Under the pieces are notes generated by a model. It was not told the DNA's origin, did not search any database, and was given only the letters and a program-made list of their open reading frames with translations. A DNA stretch of 17,479 bases, taken from positions 1-17,479 of the forward strand of contig JAJYPA010000124.1 in NCBI GenBank assembly GCA_021795795.1, written 5' to 3'. This DNA comes from Pseudomonadota bacterium (lineage in GTDB: Bacteria > Pseudomonadota > Gammaproteobacteria > Halothiobacillales > Halothiobacillaceae). Shown here in pieces: positions 6,665 to 14,200 of the stretch. The translations under genes and the position numbers were made by a program. The number at the start of each line of letters is the position of its first letter. The first letter of the stretch is position 1.

Positions 6665-6865
6665 TCATCTTAAAGGTTTCACTCGCTCCGGTTTTCGCCG
6701 ATAAACCCGCTCAGTTGTCCGCCCATCGGCGTGCGCAAGCAGTTGTTGCGCATGCGCCAGTGTCTCTGCGTCGCTGGCACACTTGGCGCGAATGTCGTGT
6801 TCGGTGAAATGCAGCTTGATCTTCGTTTCTTCCAGCAGTCTAACGGGCATTGCAGTTGCAGCCAC
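6665..6865 (-). pseudogene. C-terminal fragment of a tyrosine recombinase (copy 2)
   Basis: About 60 C-terminal residues of a phage-type integrase remain in one open frame. They include E-H-D-I-R-A-K (the HxxR box), Q-Q-L-L-A-H (second histidine box) and T-T-E-R-V-Y-R-R-K-P-E-R with the nucleophilic tyrosine. The normal enzyme has roughly 400 residues, so the core-binding domain and the first catalytic arginine are missing and it cannot be active. The break lies near 6,845-6,865. It is oriented like copy 1 at 264-370, and together they bracket the defence genes. Confidence 0.75.
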
Positions 6866-7411
6866 CCCTGATGATGCAGTCTTCCACGATGAACAACCAA
6901 TCGGCTGAAGCCGGTGGTTTCGGGTTACGGCTCAAGCCGGTGAGGGTCGGCATTCGCCGACTGACCACACGCAAGAACCACCGGGATGCAAAAGCGGTGC
7001 AGCGGCAATTCTGCGACGTGAGTCGCATCCTGCTAATTCACCTGGTTGCAAACCGAAGCCCCAGGGATCCTGTGGCATCGGTTCGTGGTTCGCAACCTAT
7101 GCAAGCCCTTCGCCTGAAGGCGAGGGATTTCCGGATCCCCAAAGGGGACTTTAAATGCTTTGGGCGGACAGGATCGGTAACAGGATACTACTGAGGAAAA
7201 GTATGGAGTTTCGACGCAATATTAGCAATACCTTGTTGTTATTATGGTTATCCCGACCTACTATCGTGAGAATCATACCTTTGTTATGGTGGTGGTGACT
7301 GTAAAGTATCAACGAGGTTATGGCAAGGCCATGTTCTGACCGGCCTCCAGAAGTACGTTACAGTGACTGCCAAATAGGATTCGTTTAGCCAAGGAAAAGG
7401 AGGGTCGTATC
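6866..7411. other. Intergenic region rich in inverted repeats
   Basis: No gene is convincing here. Visible structures include two copies of GGCTSAAGCCGGTG 26 bp apart (6,903-6,916 and 6,929-6,942), and CCGGTGGTT (6,911-6,919) against AACCACCGG (6,976-6,984). There is a hairpin GTCGGC/GCCGAC at 6,946-6,961, a long interrupted hairpin at 7,044-7,097 and a stem-loop at 7,106-7,126. At 7,136-7,164, TCCCC/GGGGA competes with CCCAAAG/CTTTGGG. This could be a structured RNA or the relic of a small mobile repeat. Confidence 0.5.
7236..7264 (+). promoter_or_regulatory. Possible promoter of the stress-gene cluster
   Basis: TTGTTA (7,236-7,241) and TACTAT (7,259-7,264) are spaced 17 nt apart, each with 4 of 6 consensus bases. 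The preceding C gives CTACTAT, which is also close to an RpoS-type -10. This leaves a leader of about 140 nt before the DUF1540 gene. Confidence 0.3.
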
Positions 7412-7696
7412 ATGAAGATGTGCAGCGTTGCGGAATGCGAGATAGCGGACTGTGCCTACAACATGGATAAAGCTTGTCACGCGATGGCTATCACCATCGG
7501 TGATGGCGTTCACCCCATGTGCGACACCTTTTTCAAATCCTCTATCCATGGCGGCATAAAGAACCAGACTGCTGGTGTTGGAGCATGCAAGGTCTCGGCT
7601 TGTTGCCACAATATGGATTTCGAATGCGAAGCGGAAAGTATCCACGTGGGTTATTGTGAGGGCCATGGCGATTGCATGACTTTCGCCGCGCGGTGA
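7412..7696 (+). CDS. Cysteine-rich protein with two DUF1540 domains
   Basis: This 94-aa protein has two similar modules. Each has a C-x-V-x-x-C head, further Cys residues, an acidic I-x-I/V strand and a C-x-T-F end (C-S-V-A-E-C and C-D-T-F-F; C-K-V-S-A-C-C and C-M-T-F-A). Spaced cysteines in two copies suggest metal binding in the cytoplasm, since no signal peptide is present. The function of DUF1540 is unknown to me. The ATG follows a strong AAGGAGGG site. It is the first gene of a same-strand series leading to the sigma factor, so it is probably stress-related. Confidence 0.8.
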   Translation: MKMCSVAECEIADCAYNMDKACHAMAITIGDGVHPMCDTFFKSSIHGGIKNQTAGVGACKVSACCHNMDFECEAESIHVGYCEGHGDCMTFAAR

Positions 7697-7738
7697 GGTG
7701 GATTTGTTCTGAACAAATGAATAACGATGGGGGGCATC

Positions 7739-7981
7739 ATGGCAAGGAAAAAGACGGAGTGCTGTTATGACGCGAGCGAGTCCGCTCAGGAAGTCGGTTG
7801 CTGCGATAAAAATGCGAATACTGTCGGACGAGATTGCATGATTGCGGAGGCGGCATATTTTCGTGCCGAGAAGCGCGGATTTGCCGAAGGTGACATTGTG
7901 CAGGACTGGCTGGAGGCGGAGCGGGAAATCGATTGCATGCTCAACGAAGGCGCTCCTAGGGAAGCTGTCAATAGCCATTGA
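7739..7981 (+). CDS. DUF2934-like small cytoplasmic protein
   Basis: This 80-aa protein ends in a segment typical of DUF2934: I-A-E-A-A-Y-F-R-A-E-K-R-G-F, then D-I-V-Q-D-W-L-E-A-E-R-E-I-D. The N-terminal half is variable and cysteine-containing (C-C-Y-D, C-C-D-K). The ATG at 7,739 has GGGGGG just upstream. The in-frame ATG at 7,727 sits inside that run and is less likely. The gene is collinear with the DUF1540 gene 42 nt upstream. Molecular function is unknown; such genes often accompany general-stress proteins. Confidence 0.75.
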   Translation: MARKKTECCYDASESAQEVGCCDKNANTVGRDCMIAEAAYFRAEKRGFAEGDIVQDWLEAEREIDCMLNEGAPREAVNSH

Positions 7982-8031
7982 AGGCTGGAGGAAATATTCA
8001 AGCACCTAGAAACAATCCTCGGGGGAACAAG

Positions 8032-8613
8032 ATGAACGTTTCGGAAAGACCATCCTGGCGTGAAAAAAACAGGGTTCTCGTTGCCGTATACCCCGATTTG
8101 GATAAGGCGCAATCGGTGACAAAACGTCTGGTCGATCAGGATTACCAGATGGACCTGATTTCCGTGCTTGGCCGCATGCGGGCCGTAGGGGACGATAATT
8201 TGGGCATCTATCATCTGGGCATAGGGGACCGCGTTAAAGCATGGGGAAAACAGGGGGCCGTCTGGGGCGGATTGTGGGGGCTCCTTGTGGGTGCGGGCCT
8301 TTTCATGATTTCCGGGATCGGTGCCGTAGCGGCAGCCGGATATATCGTCGAAGCCATTGCCGGAGGGGTCGCAGTAGGCGCCGGAACCATGGCCGGGGCT
8401 GCGGCACTGTCCCAATTGGCGATTGCCTTCCATAGGGCAGGAATTCCTGAAGAAAAAATCCAGGCGCTGCACCAGGCGATCGAAGACGGGCACTATTTGC
8501 TGATGTTGCGCGGCGCCGAATCCGAGATTGGGAAGTGGAAAGAGGTGCTCGCCTCAGGAGGTCCTTTGGAAATCCACGATTTGCCTTATTCCAGAGCCAT
8601 AGACAAAGAGTAG
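8032..8613 (+). CDS. General stress protein 17M-like protein with glycine-zipper segment
   Basis: This 193-aa protein has an N-terminal alpha/beta domain (V-L-V-A-V-Y-P-D-L-D-K-A-Q-S-V-T-K-R-L, about 14-32) like the general stress protein 17M/YflT fold. Next come a long Gly/Ala-rich hydrophobic stretch, about 73-130 (W-G-G-L-W-G-L-L-V-G-A-G-L-F, then G-A-V-A-A-A-G-Y-I-V-E-A-I-A-G-G-V-A-V-G), of the glycine-zipper type, and a C-terminal domain with I-P-E-E-K-I-Q-A-L-H-Q-A-I. It probably associates with the inner membrane. The ATG at 8,032 has a GGGGGA site; the frame extends upstream to 7,978 but that part looks non-coding. Its place before rpoS suggests a stress role. Confidence 0.75.
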   Translation: MNVSERPSWREKNRVLVAVYPDLDKAQSVTKRLVDQDYQMDLISVLGRMRAVGDDNLGIYHLGIGDRVKAWGKQGAVWGGLWGLLVGAGLFMISGIGAVAAAGYIVEAIAGGVAVGAGTMAGAAALSQLAIAFHRAGIPEEKIQALHQAIEDGHYLLMLRGAESEIGKWKEVLASGGPLEIHDLPYSRAIDKE

Positions 8614-8646
8614 CTTTTAACCCGACGAAAAGTGAGGGGATTCCCT

Positions 8647-9057
8647 ATGCACACCTTCAATCGAATCGTTCCGGTCCTTCTCCTGGGATTGCTTTTTTCG
8701 GCTTCCGTTCAGGCATCAGAAGGCAGTATTCGTATCATTTCTCCGGCCGACGGGGCGACGGTTGATTCTTCCGCAGAAAAATTTCATGTTTTTTACCACG
8801 CGACATTCGACCCAAAGGGAGACCATATCCATCTGTCTGTTGACGGCAAGGACAAGGAGACTTTGCGGCAGCTGCAGGTCAGTCATGTAACTGACGTTTA
8901 CGAAAAAGACCGCTGGGTTCCAGTTATGCGCGAGATAAATGGCAAAACCGCTATCGACCCGCTTTCGCCTGGGAAACATGAAATTTGCGCCAAGGTTGTC
9001 AATAAATTGCATGTCCCCATCGGGGTGAAAACATGCATTCATGTTGTCTCAAAATGA
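8647..9057 (+). CDS. Secreted periplasmic protein of unknown function
   Basis: This 136-aa protein has an N-terminal signal peptide (hydrophobic V-P-V-L-L-L-G-L-L-F-S-A-S, likely cut after V-Q-A at residue 22). The mature part starts with an Ig-like beta pattern (I-R-I-I-S-P-A-D-G-A-T-V), then G-D-H-I-H-L-S-V-D-G and L-S-P-G-K-H-E-I. This resembles periplasmic beta-sandwich proteins that some annotations call DUF4399-like, an assignment I hold loosely. The H-I-H motif could bind a metal ion. The ATG follows GAGGGGA. Confidence 0.65.
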   Translation: MHTFNRIVPVLLLGLLFSASVQASEGSIRIISPADGATVDSSAEKFHVFYHATFDPKGDHIHLSVDGKDKETLRQLQVSHVTDVYEKDRWVPVMREINGKTAIDPLSPGKHEICAKVVNKLHVPIGVKTCIHVVSK

Positions 9058-9066
9058 GGGTGAGTC

Positions 9067-9444
9067 ATGAGCACACCTCGAGAAGTCACAACGCCCAAAG
9101 TTAAGATCAACCGCAAAGATGATTTGGTCACGTTGGCACTCGATGAGCGGGGCGTGATTTTGGATTGCAGCAAGGCTGCCGAGCGACTATTCGGTTATCT
9201 CCGTAGCGAGCTGATGAGGTGCCATGTATCCCAATTGCTGCCGCAACTCAGAGAAGAAGCTCTGGTACAGGATGGTCGACTTAACCCAAGGCTGCGTTTT
9301 TTGTGTCATAGTGGTCATCTCTTTCAAGCGCATAACCAGCAAGGCCGCGCATTCCGCAGTGAATTACATCTTGTCGAACTCAATAACTTGAGCGGGCGCA
9401 GCCTGAGACTGATTGTGTGCCCAGTCGATTTCTCAACTTCATGA
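9067..9444 (+). CDS. Small stand-alone PAS domain protein
   Basis: This 125-aa protein is a single PAS fold with no output domain. It has L-D-E-R-G-V-I-L-D-C-S-K-A-A-E-R-L-F-G-Y (27-46), the S-E-L-M-R-C-H-V-S-Q-L-L-P segment (about 49-61), and later strands F-R-S-E-L-H-L-V-E-L and S-L-R-L-I-V-C-P-V. It lies between a secreted protein gene (10 nt upstream) and rpoS, whose ATG is 10 nt past its stop. The two are therefore probably co-transcribed, and the PAS protein may sense redox, ligand or light and act on the sigma factor or a partner. That link is inference. Confidence 0.8.
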   Translation: MSTPREVTTPKVKINRKDDLVTLALDERGVILDCSKAAERLFGYLRSELMRCHVSQLLPQLREEALVQDGRLNPRLRFLCHSGHLFQAHNQQGRAFRSELHLVELNNLSGRSLRLIVCPVDFSTS

Positions 9445-9454
9445 GGAGCGAGCC

Positions 9455-10375
9455 ATGTTTTCAATCGAGGATTTGGACGTTGAAGGATGCCATGATGAAC
9501 CTCATTCAGCTCCCACTTTTGAAAGGCCGAAATCCTTTGCCGATGACGAGATTTACGATATCTCGCAAATTTATTTCAACGAAATCGGACGGAAGGTGGT
9601 GTTGACCGTCGAGCAGGAGAGAGTCTTGACGAGACTTGCCCAGACAGGAGATTTCGATGCCAGACAGAAAATGGTCGAGCATAACTTGAGATGGGTGGCC
9701 AAAATTGCTCTGCGCTATGTCAATCGTGGCGTGGCGCTGATGGACTTGATCGAGGAGGGTAATCTCGGTTTGATCCATGCCCTGGAAAAGTTCGAAGCGG
9801 ATCGTGGATTCCGTTTCTCGACCTATGCGACCTGGTGGATCAGGCAAAACATCGAACGTGCCATCATGAACCAGTCGCGCACCATCCGGCTTCCCATACA
9901 TGTCGTCAAGGAACTCAATGCCATTTTACGGGCGAAGCAGAGGTTGGGGTATGCTGCTGGTGAAGTGGGGGATGAGGGGGTAGCCCAGAGTGTGGGCATG
10001 ACGCTGGACAAAATGCGTGAAATCCTGCATCAGAGCGAGAAATTGCTGTCCCTGGATGCGCCGCTTGACATCGATCCGACGCTTTCGATTGGGGATTCGA
10101 TCCCGGACGAGCAGAATCTGCCGCCGGACAAGGTACTGGAACAGACCGAAATGCTGAGCATCGTCAGAAAATGGACTGATCACCTCAGTGCCAAGCAACG
10201 GGTCATAATCGAGAAACGCTATGGACTCAATGGCGAGGAAACGGTGACGCTCGATCAACTTGCGCAGACCTTGGGGGTGACCCAGGAAAGAGTCCGGCAA
10301 ATACAGAAAGAAGCGCTACAGCAATTGCGGCAGCATATTTCCGATCAGGGCATCGTCAAGGAAATGATGTTGTAG
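9455..10375 (+). CDS. rpoS: RNA polymerase sigma factor RpoS
   Basis: This 306-aa sigma70-family factor lacks region 1.1 and has the RpoS layout. Region 1.2 is at about 31-64 (D-I-S-Q-I-Y-F-N-E-I-G). Region 2 is at 71-141, with the RpoS-like D-L-I-E-E-G-N-L-G-L-I-H-A-L-E-K-F and F-S-T-Y-A-T-W-W-I-R-Q. Region 3 follows from R-L-P-I-H-V-V-K-E-L-N (145-155), and region 4 is at 237-292 with the -35-binding HTH (V-T-L-D-Q-L-A-Q-T-L-G-V-T-Q-E-R-V-R-Q-I). It directs stationary-phase and general-stress transcription. The ATG at 9,455 follows an AGGAG site; longer frames overlap the PAS gene. Other RpoD-group-2 paralogues are possible, but the absence of region 1.1 and the length favour RpoS. Confidence 0.9.
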   Translation: MFSIEDLDVEGCHDEPHSAPTFERPKSFADDEIYDISQIYFNEIGRKVVLTVEQERVLTRLAQTGDFDARQKMVEHNLRWVAKIALRYVNRGVALMDLIEEGNLGLIHALEKFEADRGFRFSTYATWWIRQNIERAIMNQSRTIRLPIHVVKELNAILRAKQRLGYAAGEVGDEGVAQSVGMTLDKMREILHQSEKLLSLDAPLDIDPTLSIGDSIPDEQNLPPDKVLEQTEMLSIVRKWTDHLSAKQRVIIEKRYGLNGEETVTLDQLAQTLGVTQERVRQIQKEALQQLRQHISDQGIVKEMML

Positions 10376-10440
10376 GTTAATGGAGATTCGCTAATACCAA
10401 CGAGTTGCTTGCAGTGGATAACAATCCTGGAGGACTTGCC

Positions 10441-10584
10441 ATGGAGACAGACCAACTTGAAAATCCTGGTCAAGAAAGACAGTTTGATAGCGAATTGATC
10501 TTTACGGTTATTAGCCGAGAATTGATCTTGACGGTTATATTACTCTGCATGTTCTTCTTTGCCTTGTCGGTAGTGAATGGATGA
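10441..10584 (+). CDS. 47-aa single-helix membrane peptide with internal duplication
   Basis: ATG at 10,441 with a GGAGG site, then 47 codons to TGA at 10,582-10,584. A polar N-terminus (M-E-T-D-Q-L-E-N-P-G-Q-E-R-Q) leads to a transmembrane segment L-I-L-T-V-I-L-L-C-M-F-F-F-A-L-S-V-V. A 20-nt block beginning at 10,492 recurs at 10,519 with one mismatch and a 27-nt offset, giving E-L-I-F-T-V-I followed by E-L-I-L-T-V-I in frame. It follows rpoS by 65 nt on the same strand. The function is unknown; it could be a small stress membrane protein. Confidence 0.65.
   Translation: METDQLENPGQERQFDSELIFTVISRELILTVILLCMFFFALSVVNG
10492..10538 (+). repeat. In-frame near-perfect 27-nt-period direct repeat
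   Basis: GAATTGATCTTTACGGTTAT (10,492-10,511) and GAATTGATCTTGACGGTTAT (10,519-10,538) differ at one base. The 27-nt period equals nine codons, so the reading frame of the small membrane peptide is kept. Confidence 0.9.
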
Positions 10585-10864
10585 GCGCTTCGGGACTGTC
10601 TGTGTGCAGTGCTACCAGTCGATAGTGCGCGCATTGCCGTAACCGAGAAAAGGCGAACCTGATCGAGAGGAGCGGAGATGGATGGATTCCGGAATCTGAG
10701 ATCATTGGCTTACGGACTCAATCTTCTTCCAAGACACAAAGGTGCGTTATGCTGCGTAAAGATTTATCCGGGCCAGATCAATAAGTCCTAATTATCAGCT
10801 AATTCTTCTCCTATATAGTTGGAGACATGAGTTTTCTGGAAGGAACGTATCTTTAAGGCGGTCA
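10585..10864. other. Intergenic stretch with one doubtful short ORF
   Basis: A 37-codon plus-strand frame at 10,678-10,791 starts with ATG after GAGGAG and reads M-D-G-F-R-N-L-R-S-L-A-Y-G; nothing supports it beyond the ribosome site. A TCTCC/GGAGA hairpin with a 9-nt loop lies at 10,807-10,825. I see nothing else. Confidence 0.3.
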
Positions 10865-10892
10865 TTGACAGGCTCATGCAACCCCTTATCTT
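10865..10892 (+). promoter_or_regulatory. Putative promoter of the PepSY gene
   Basis: A perfect -35 TTGACA (10,865-10,870) and TATCTT (10,887-10,892, 4 of 6) are separated by 16 nt. Transcription would begin near 10,899, leaving a leader of only about a dozen bases that holds the AAGGAAG ribosome site. Confidence 0.45.
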
Positions 10893-10910
10893 ATTTCAAG
10901 GAAGAAAGTC

Positions 10911-11219
10911 ATGAACGGAAACAAACTGGCGTTATCAGCTGCCTTTGTGGCGGCAACGCTTCTCGCATTCAGTGCTCAAGCCTATGACGGCGAAAAGTAC
11001 GCCAAGGATGCCAAGATCAGCATCAAAGAAGCTCGGAGCATTGCCCTTAAGGCTTTTGCGGGCAAAATCGTCGATGAAGAGTTGGAGCATGAAAAGGGTG
11101 GCAGCGGCTTACGCTATTCTTTCGACATCAGAAAGGGCAAAACGACCCAGGAGGTCGGTGTGGATGCCAAAACCGGGAAGGTGCTTGAGAATGATCCAGA
11201 AAGTGCTCATCCCGATTGA
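10911..11219 (+). CDS. Secreted PepSY-domain protein
   Basis: This 102-aa protein has a cleavable signal peptide (L-A-L-S-A-A-F-V-A-A-T-L-L-A-F-S-A-Q-A, cut near residue 24). One PepSY domain follows: I-S-I-K-E-A-R-S-I-A-L-K-A-F-A-G-K-I-V-D-E-E-L, then Y-S-F-D-I-R and E-V-G-V-D-A-K-T-G-K-V-L. Stand-alone PepSY proteins act in the periplasm, often as modulators beside regulators or transport systems. It converges on the metal-efflux operon 48 bp away and seems to have its own promoter, so it is not clearly part of the rpoS series. Confidence 0.85.
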   Translation: MNGNKLALSAAFVAATLLAFSAQAYDGEKYAKDAKISIKEARSIALKAFAGKIVDEELEHEKGGSGLRYSFDIRKGKTTQEVGVDAKTGKVLENDPESAHPD

Positions 11220-11259
11220 TAAGCTACGTCAATGCCGAGAGGGCTGTCATGACGCTGTG

Positions 11260-11296
11260 AAAAACCTTCAGGAATCCTCGGTGGGCCTCCTGAATC
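11260..11296 (-). terminator. Intrinsic terminator of the efflux operon
   Basis: On the minus strand TTCAGGA (11,294-11,288) pairs with TCCTGAA (11,273-11,267) over a 14-nt GC-rich loop, followed by GG and TTTTT (11,264-11,260). The stem contains the RND stop codon. On the plus strand it lies after the PepSY gene but lacks a T-run there. Confidence 0.5.
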
Positions 11297-14200
11297 GGCC
11301 ATAGCGCAGCGCAAGGCTGGGCAACAGAAGCAGATTCAGTGCCGTTGAGGTAAAGAGCCCTCCTAAAATGACGATCGCCATGGGGCCTTCGACCTCTCGC
11401 CCAGGAGCATTCGATCCTAAAGCAAGCGGCAACAGGCCCAGTGCCGTAACCAATGCCGTCATCAGGATCGGCGCAAGTCTTTCCTGCGCACCCCGCAACG
11501 CGGTTTCAGGCCCCCAGTCCAGCCCGGCTTCTGCTACGAGATGTTCGTAATGAGAGAGCATCATGATCGAATTGCGCAGGGTGATGCCGAATAAAGTGAT
11601 GAAACCGACAAGGGATCCAACCGAAAGCCCTGCGTCAGACAAAAGAACTGCCAGCACGCCGCCGATGAGCGCAAAAGGCAGGTTGATAAAGATCAGGATC
11701 AGGTTGCGGGGATTTCGCAATACCATCGAAAGCAGCAAAACGATGGCAATGACGGCAATGGCGGAATGCATCAGCAGGTCATGCATCGTGCGGGCCTGCG
11801 CCTCGGCGGTTCCCCCGAATTCGACATAGCTTCCAATGGGCAAGCTAACCTTTGTGGCGATCTGCTTCCTGGCCTCGGCAACGAATGATCCGACATCTCG
11901 GTCAGAGACATTACAGGTAACGGTCTGGACACGTCTTGCACCATCGTGCAGGATGATGTAGCGCCCGGGCGCCTCCCGGATATCCGCCAACTGATTCAGC
12001 CCGACATAGGTTCCGGTCGAATTTCTGAGCGGCAGACTGCCGACATCGAGGATATTCCGCCTCTCTTTTGGATCGAGGATGACATCGACGTCGAACACCC
12101 GGTTGCCGTCATAAACCTGTCCGACGATATCGCCCTGAAAGGCTGTTCGAACGGCATCGAGCACCTGTACGGAATCAAAGCCCCACTTGGTCAGGGCGTC
12201 CTTGTGCAACTTCACCAGGATTTGCGGCATGCCTGGCGGGGATTGCACCTGCACTTCGGCAGCGCCAGATATACGGTTCAGTATCTTGGCAATTTGTTGT
12301 GCTTTTTCATCCAGGTTATCGAGGTTCTTGCCGTACACATTGACCACGACAGAGGCGGTGTATCCGGAAAGCGTCTCCTCGATGCGCTCGACCAGAAATG
12401 TTTTCACCGAGGTTGCGACCCCAGGAAACAGCGCCATTGCTTTCCGGATGTCGGATTGTGCGTGGCCGGCGGTATTTTCATCGAGGGGCTTGAGCTCCAC
12501 ATCGATTTCGCTGTACTGGGTGCCGTAGGTATCGTCCGCCTTTTCCGCTCTGCCAGCCCTCTGGGCAATCGTATTGACGATCGGAAGCTTGAGAAGGTCC
12601 GTCATCATGTTATGCCCGATACGCATCGACTCGGTCAGGGAAGTGCCAGGCACCGCAGCCATATGGACAATAAAATGGCCTTCCTTGAGCTCAGGGAGAA
12701 ATTCCCCTTCCATGAAGGGAAGCGTTGCCATACCCGCAAGCGTGGCAATCACGGTGAATACGGCAATGCTGCGGAAATGCCGTTCGACATGCAAAAGCAG
12801 CGAGCGATATCGTGTTTTGAGCCAGCGCACAATCGGCGGCTCATATTCCGGCAGTGCATGGTTTCCAAGCAGCAGCATGCAAAGGGCGGGCGTAACGGTT
12901 ATAGCTACTGCAAGTGAAGCCAGTGTAGCCAGAATATAGGCCAGGCTCAAAGGCGAAAACAATCTGCCGGCAACCCCGGACATCGACAGCACCGGTGTGA
13001 AGACCAGCGCAATCGCCAGCGTCGCGTAGACCACTGCGCTCCGAACTTCCAGGGTGGCGTTGAGGATGACGTTAAAGGGTGGCCGGGGAGTATCCAGATG
13101 ATGATTTTCCCGCAGCCTGCGATAAATGTTTTCCACCACGATCACCGCGTCATCCACGAGCAAGCCGATGGCGATGGCAAGTCCCCCCAGGGTCATGGTA
13201 TTGAAACTCAGCCCCTGGTATTCCATCACCATGGATGCAGCCAGCAGGGAAAGGGGGATTGCGGTCAGGGAAATCGCAGCAGCACGAAGATTGAGCAGGA
13301 ACAGGGTCAGCACCATGATCACCAGAATGGCCCCGATTATCAGGGAATGGGTCATGTTTCGAGTTGCAATACGGATGAAGTTGGCGGGCCGGAATACTGT
13401 GTGCAAGACGATGCCCTGAGCGAGAAGCCCCGGCGCAAGGACTTTCAGTTCCTGTTCGATATGCTCGGTGACTTTCTGCGTGTTGGTGCCATACTGTTCC
13501 GATATCACCAGTTGCACGGCGGGTTTGTTCATGACCGATGCAGCCCCGATGGCCGTGGCGGGGGCATCGACGACTCTGGCAACATCGCCCAAGACAATGT
13601 TCGCGCCGTCACGGTGAGCGACAACCGTAGCTGCGATCTCGCTGGGGTCTAGTGACTGCCCCTCGCTTTGCAATACGATCCGCTGGTTGGCATTGTCGAT
13701 CACCCCTGCGCCCTTTATTCCTGTTGCCTTTCGGGCTGAAGCGAGCACTTCGTCGATACTCAGATCGTATCTGACCAATTTCTCCGGACTGACCTGAATC
13801 TGGATCTGCTTTTCCTCCCCGCCGAATACGGCCACATTCGATACGCCCGAAACAGCGAGCAGATCCGGTTTCAGGGTCCAGTCGGCAATCGTGCGCAGCT
13901 CCATGAGCGTATGCTTGTCGGAAGTCAATCCTATGGTCAGCGCGACGCTCGTGGAAGAACTCATTGGAGACATGATGGGGGAGCGTACACCCTGAGGCAA
14001 TCTGGCTGTGGTCAAGCGCTCCGCAATGACCTGACGGTCATGGTAAATGTCGCTGCCGGGCTGAAAAACCACGGTAATGACCGAGAGTCCCTGAATCGAG
14101 CTTGAGCGCAATGCCTGAATCCCGGGTGCGCCGTTGATGACATTTTCAATTGGCTGGGTGACCAGAATCTCCACCTGCTCGGCGGACAATCCCATGGCTT

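Noticed and set aside
6600..6700. Second copy of the tRNA-Arg 3' end as attR
   Set aside because: I searched by eye for the T-arm and acceptor sequence near the second recombinase remnant and elsewhere and found none; the far att site may be outside the window or lost.
7044..7097. Possible integron attC site
   Set aside because: The long hairpin lacks the RYYYAAC and GTTRRRY core sites, and there is no integrase or cassette array around it.
6850..7194. Plus-strand open frame of 114 codons
   Set aside because: It runs through the inverted-repeat region, lacks a ribosome site and has no protein-like pattern.
11946..12917. Long plus-strand open frame of 323 codons
   Set aside because: It is antisense to the RND transporter gene, has no ribosome site and a composition with no recognisable domain; GC-rich genes often leave such open shadows.
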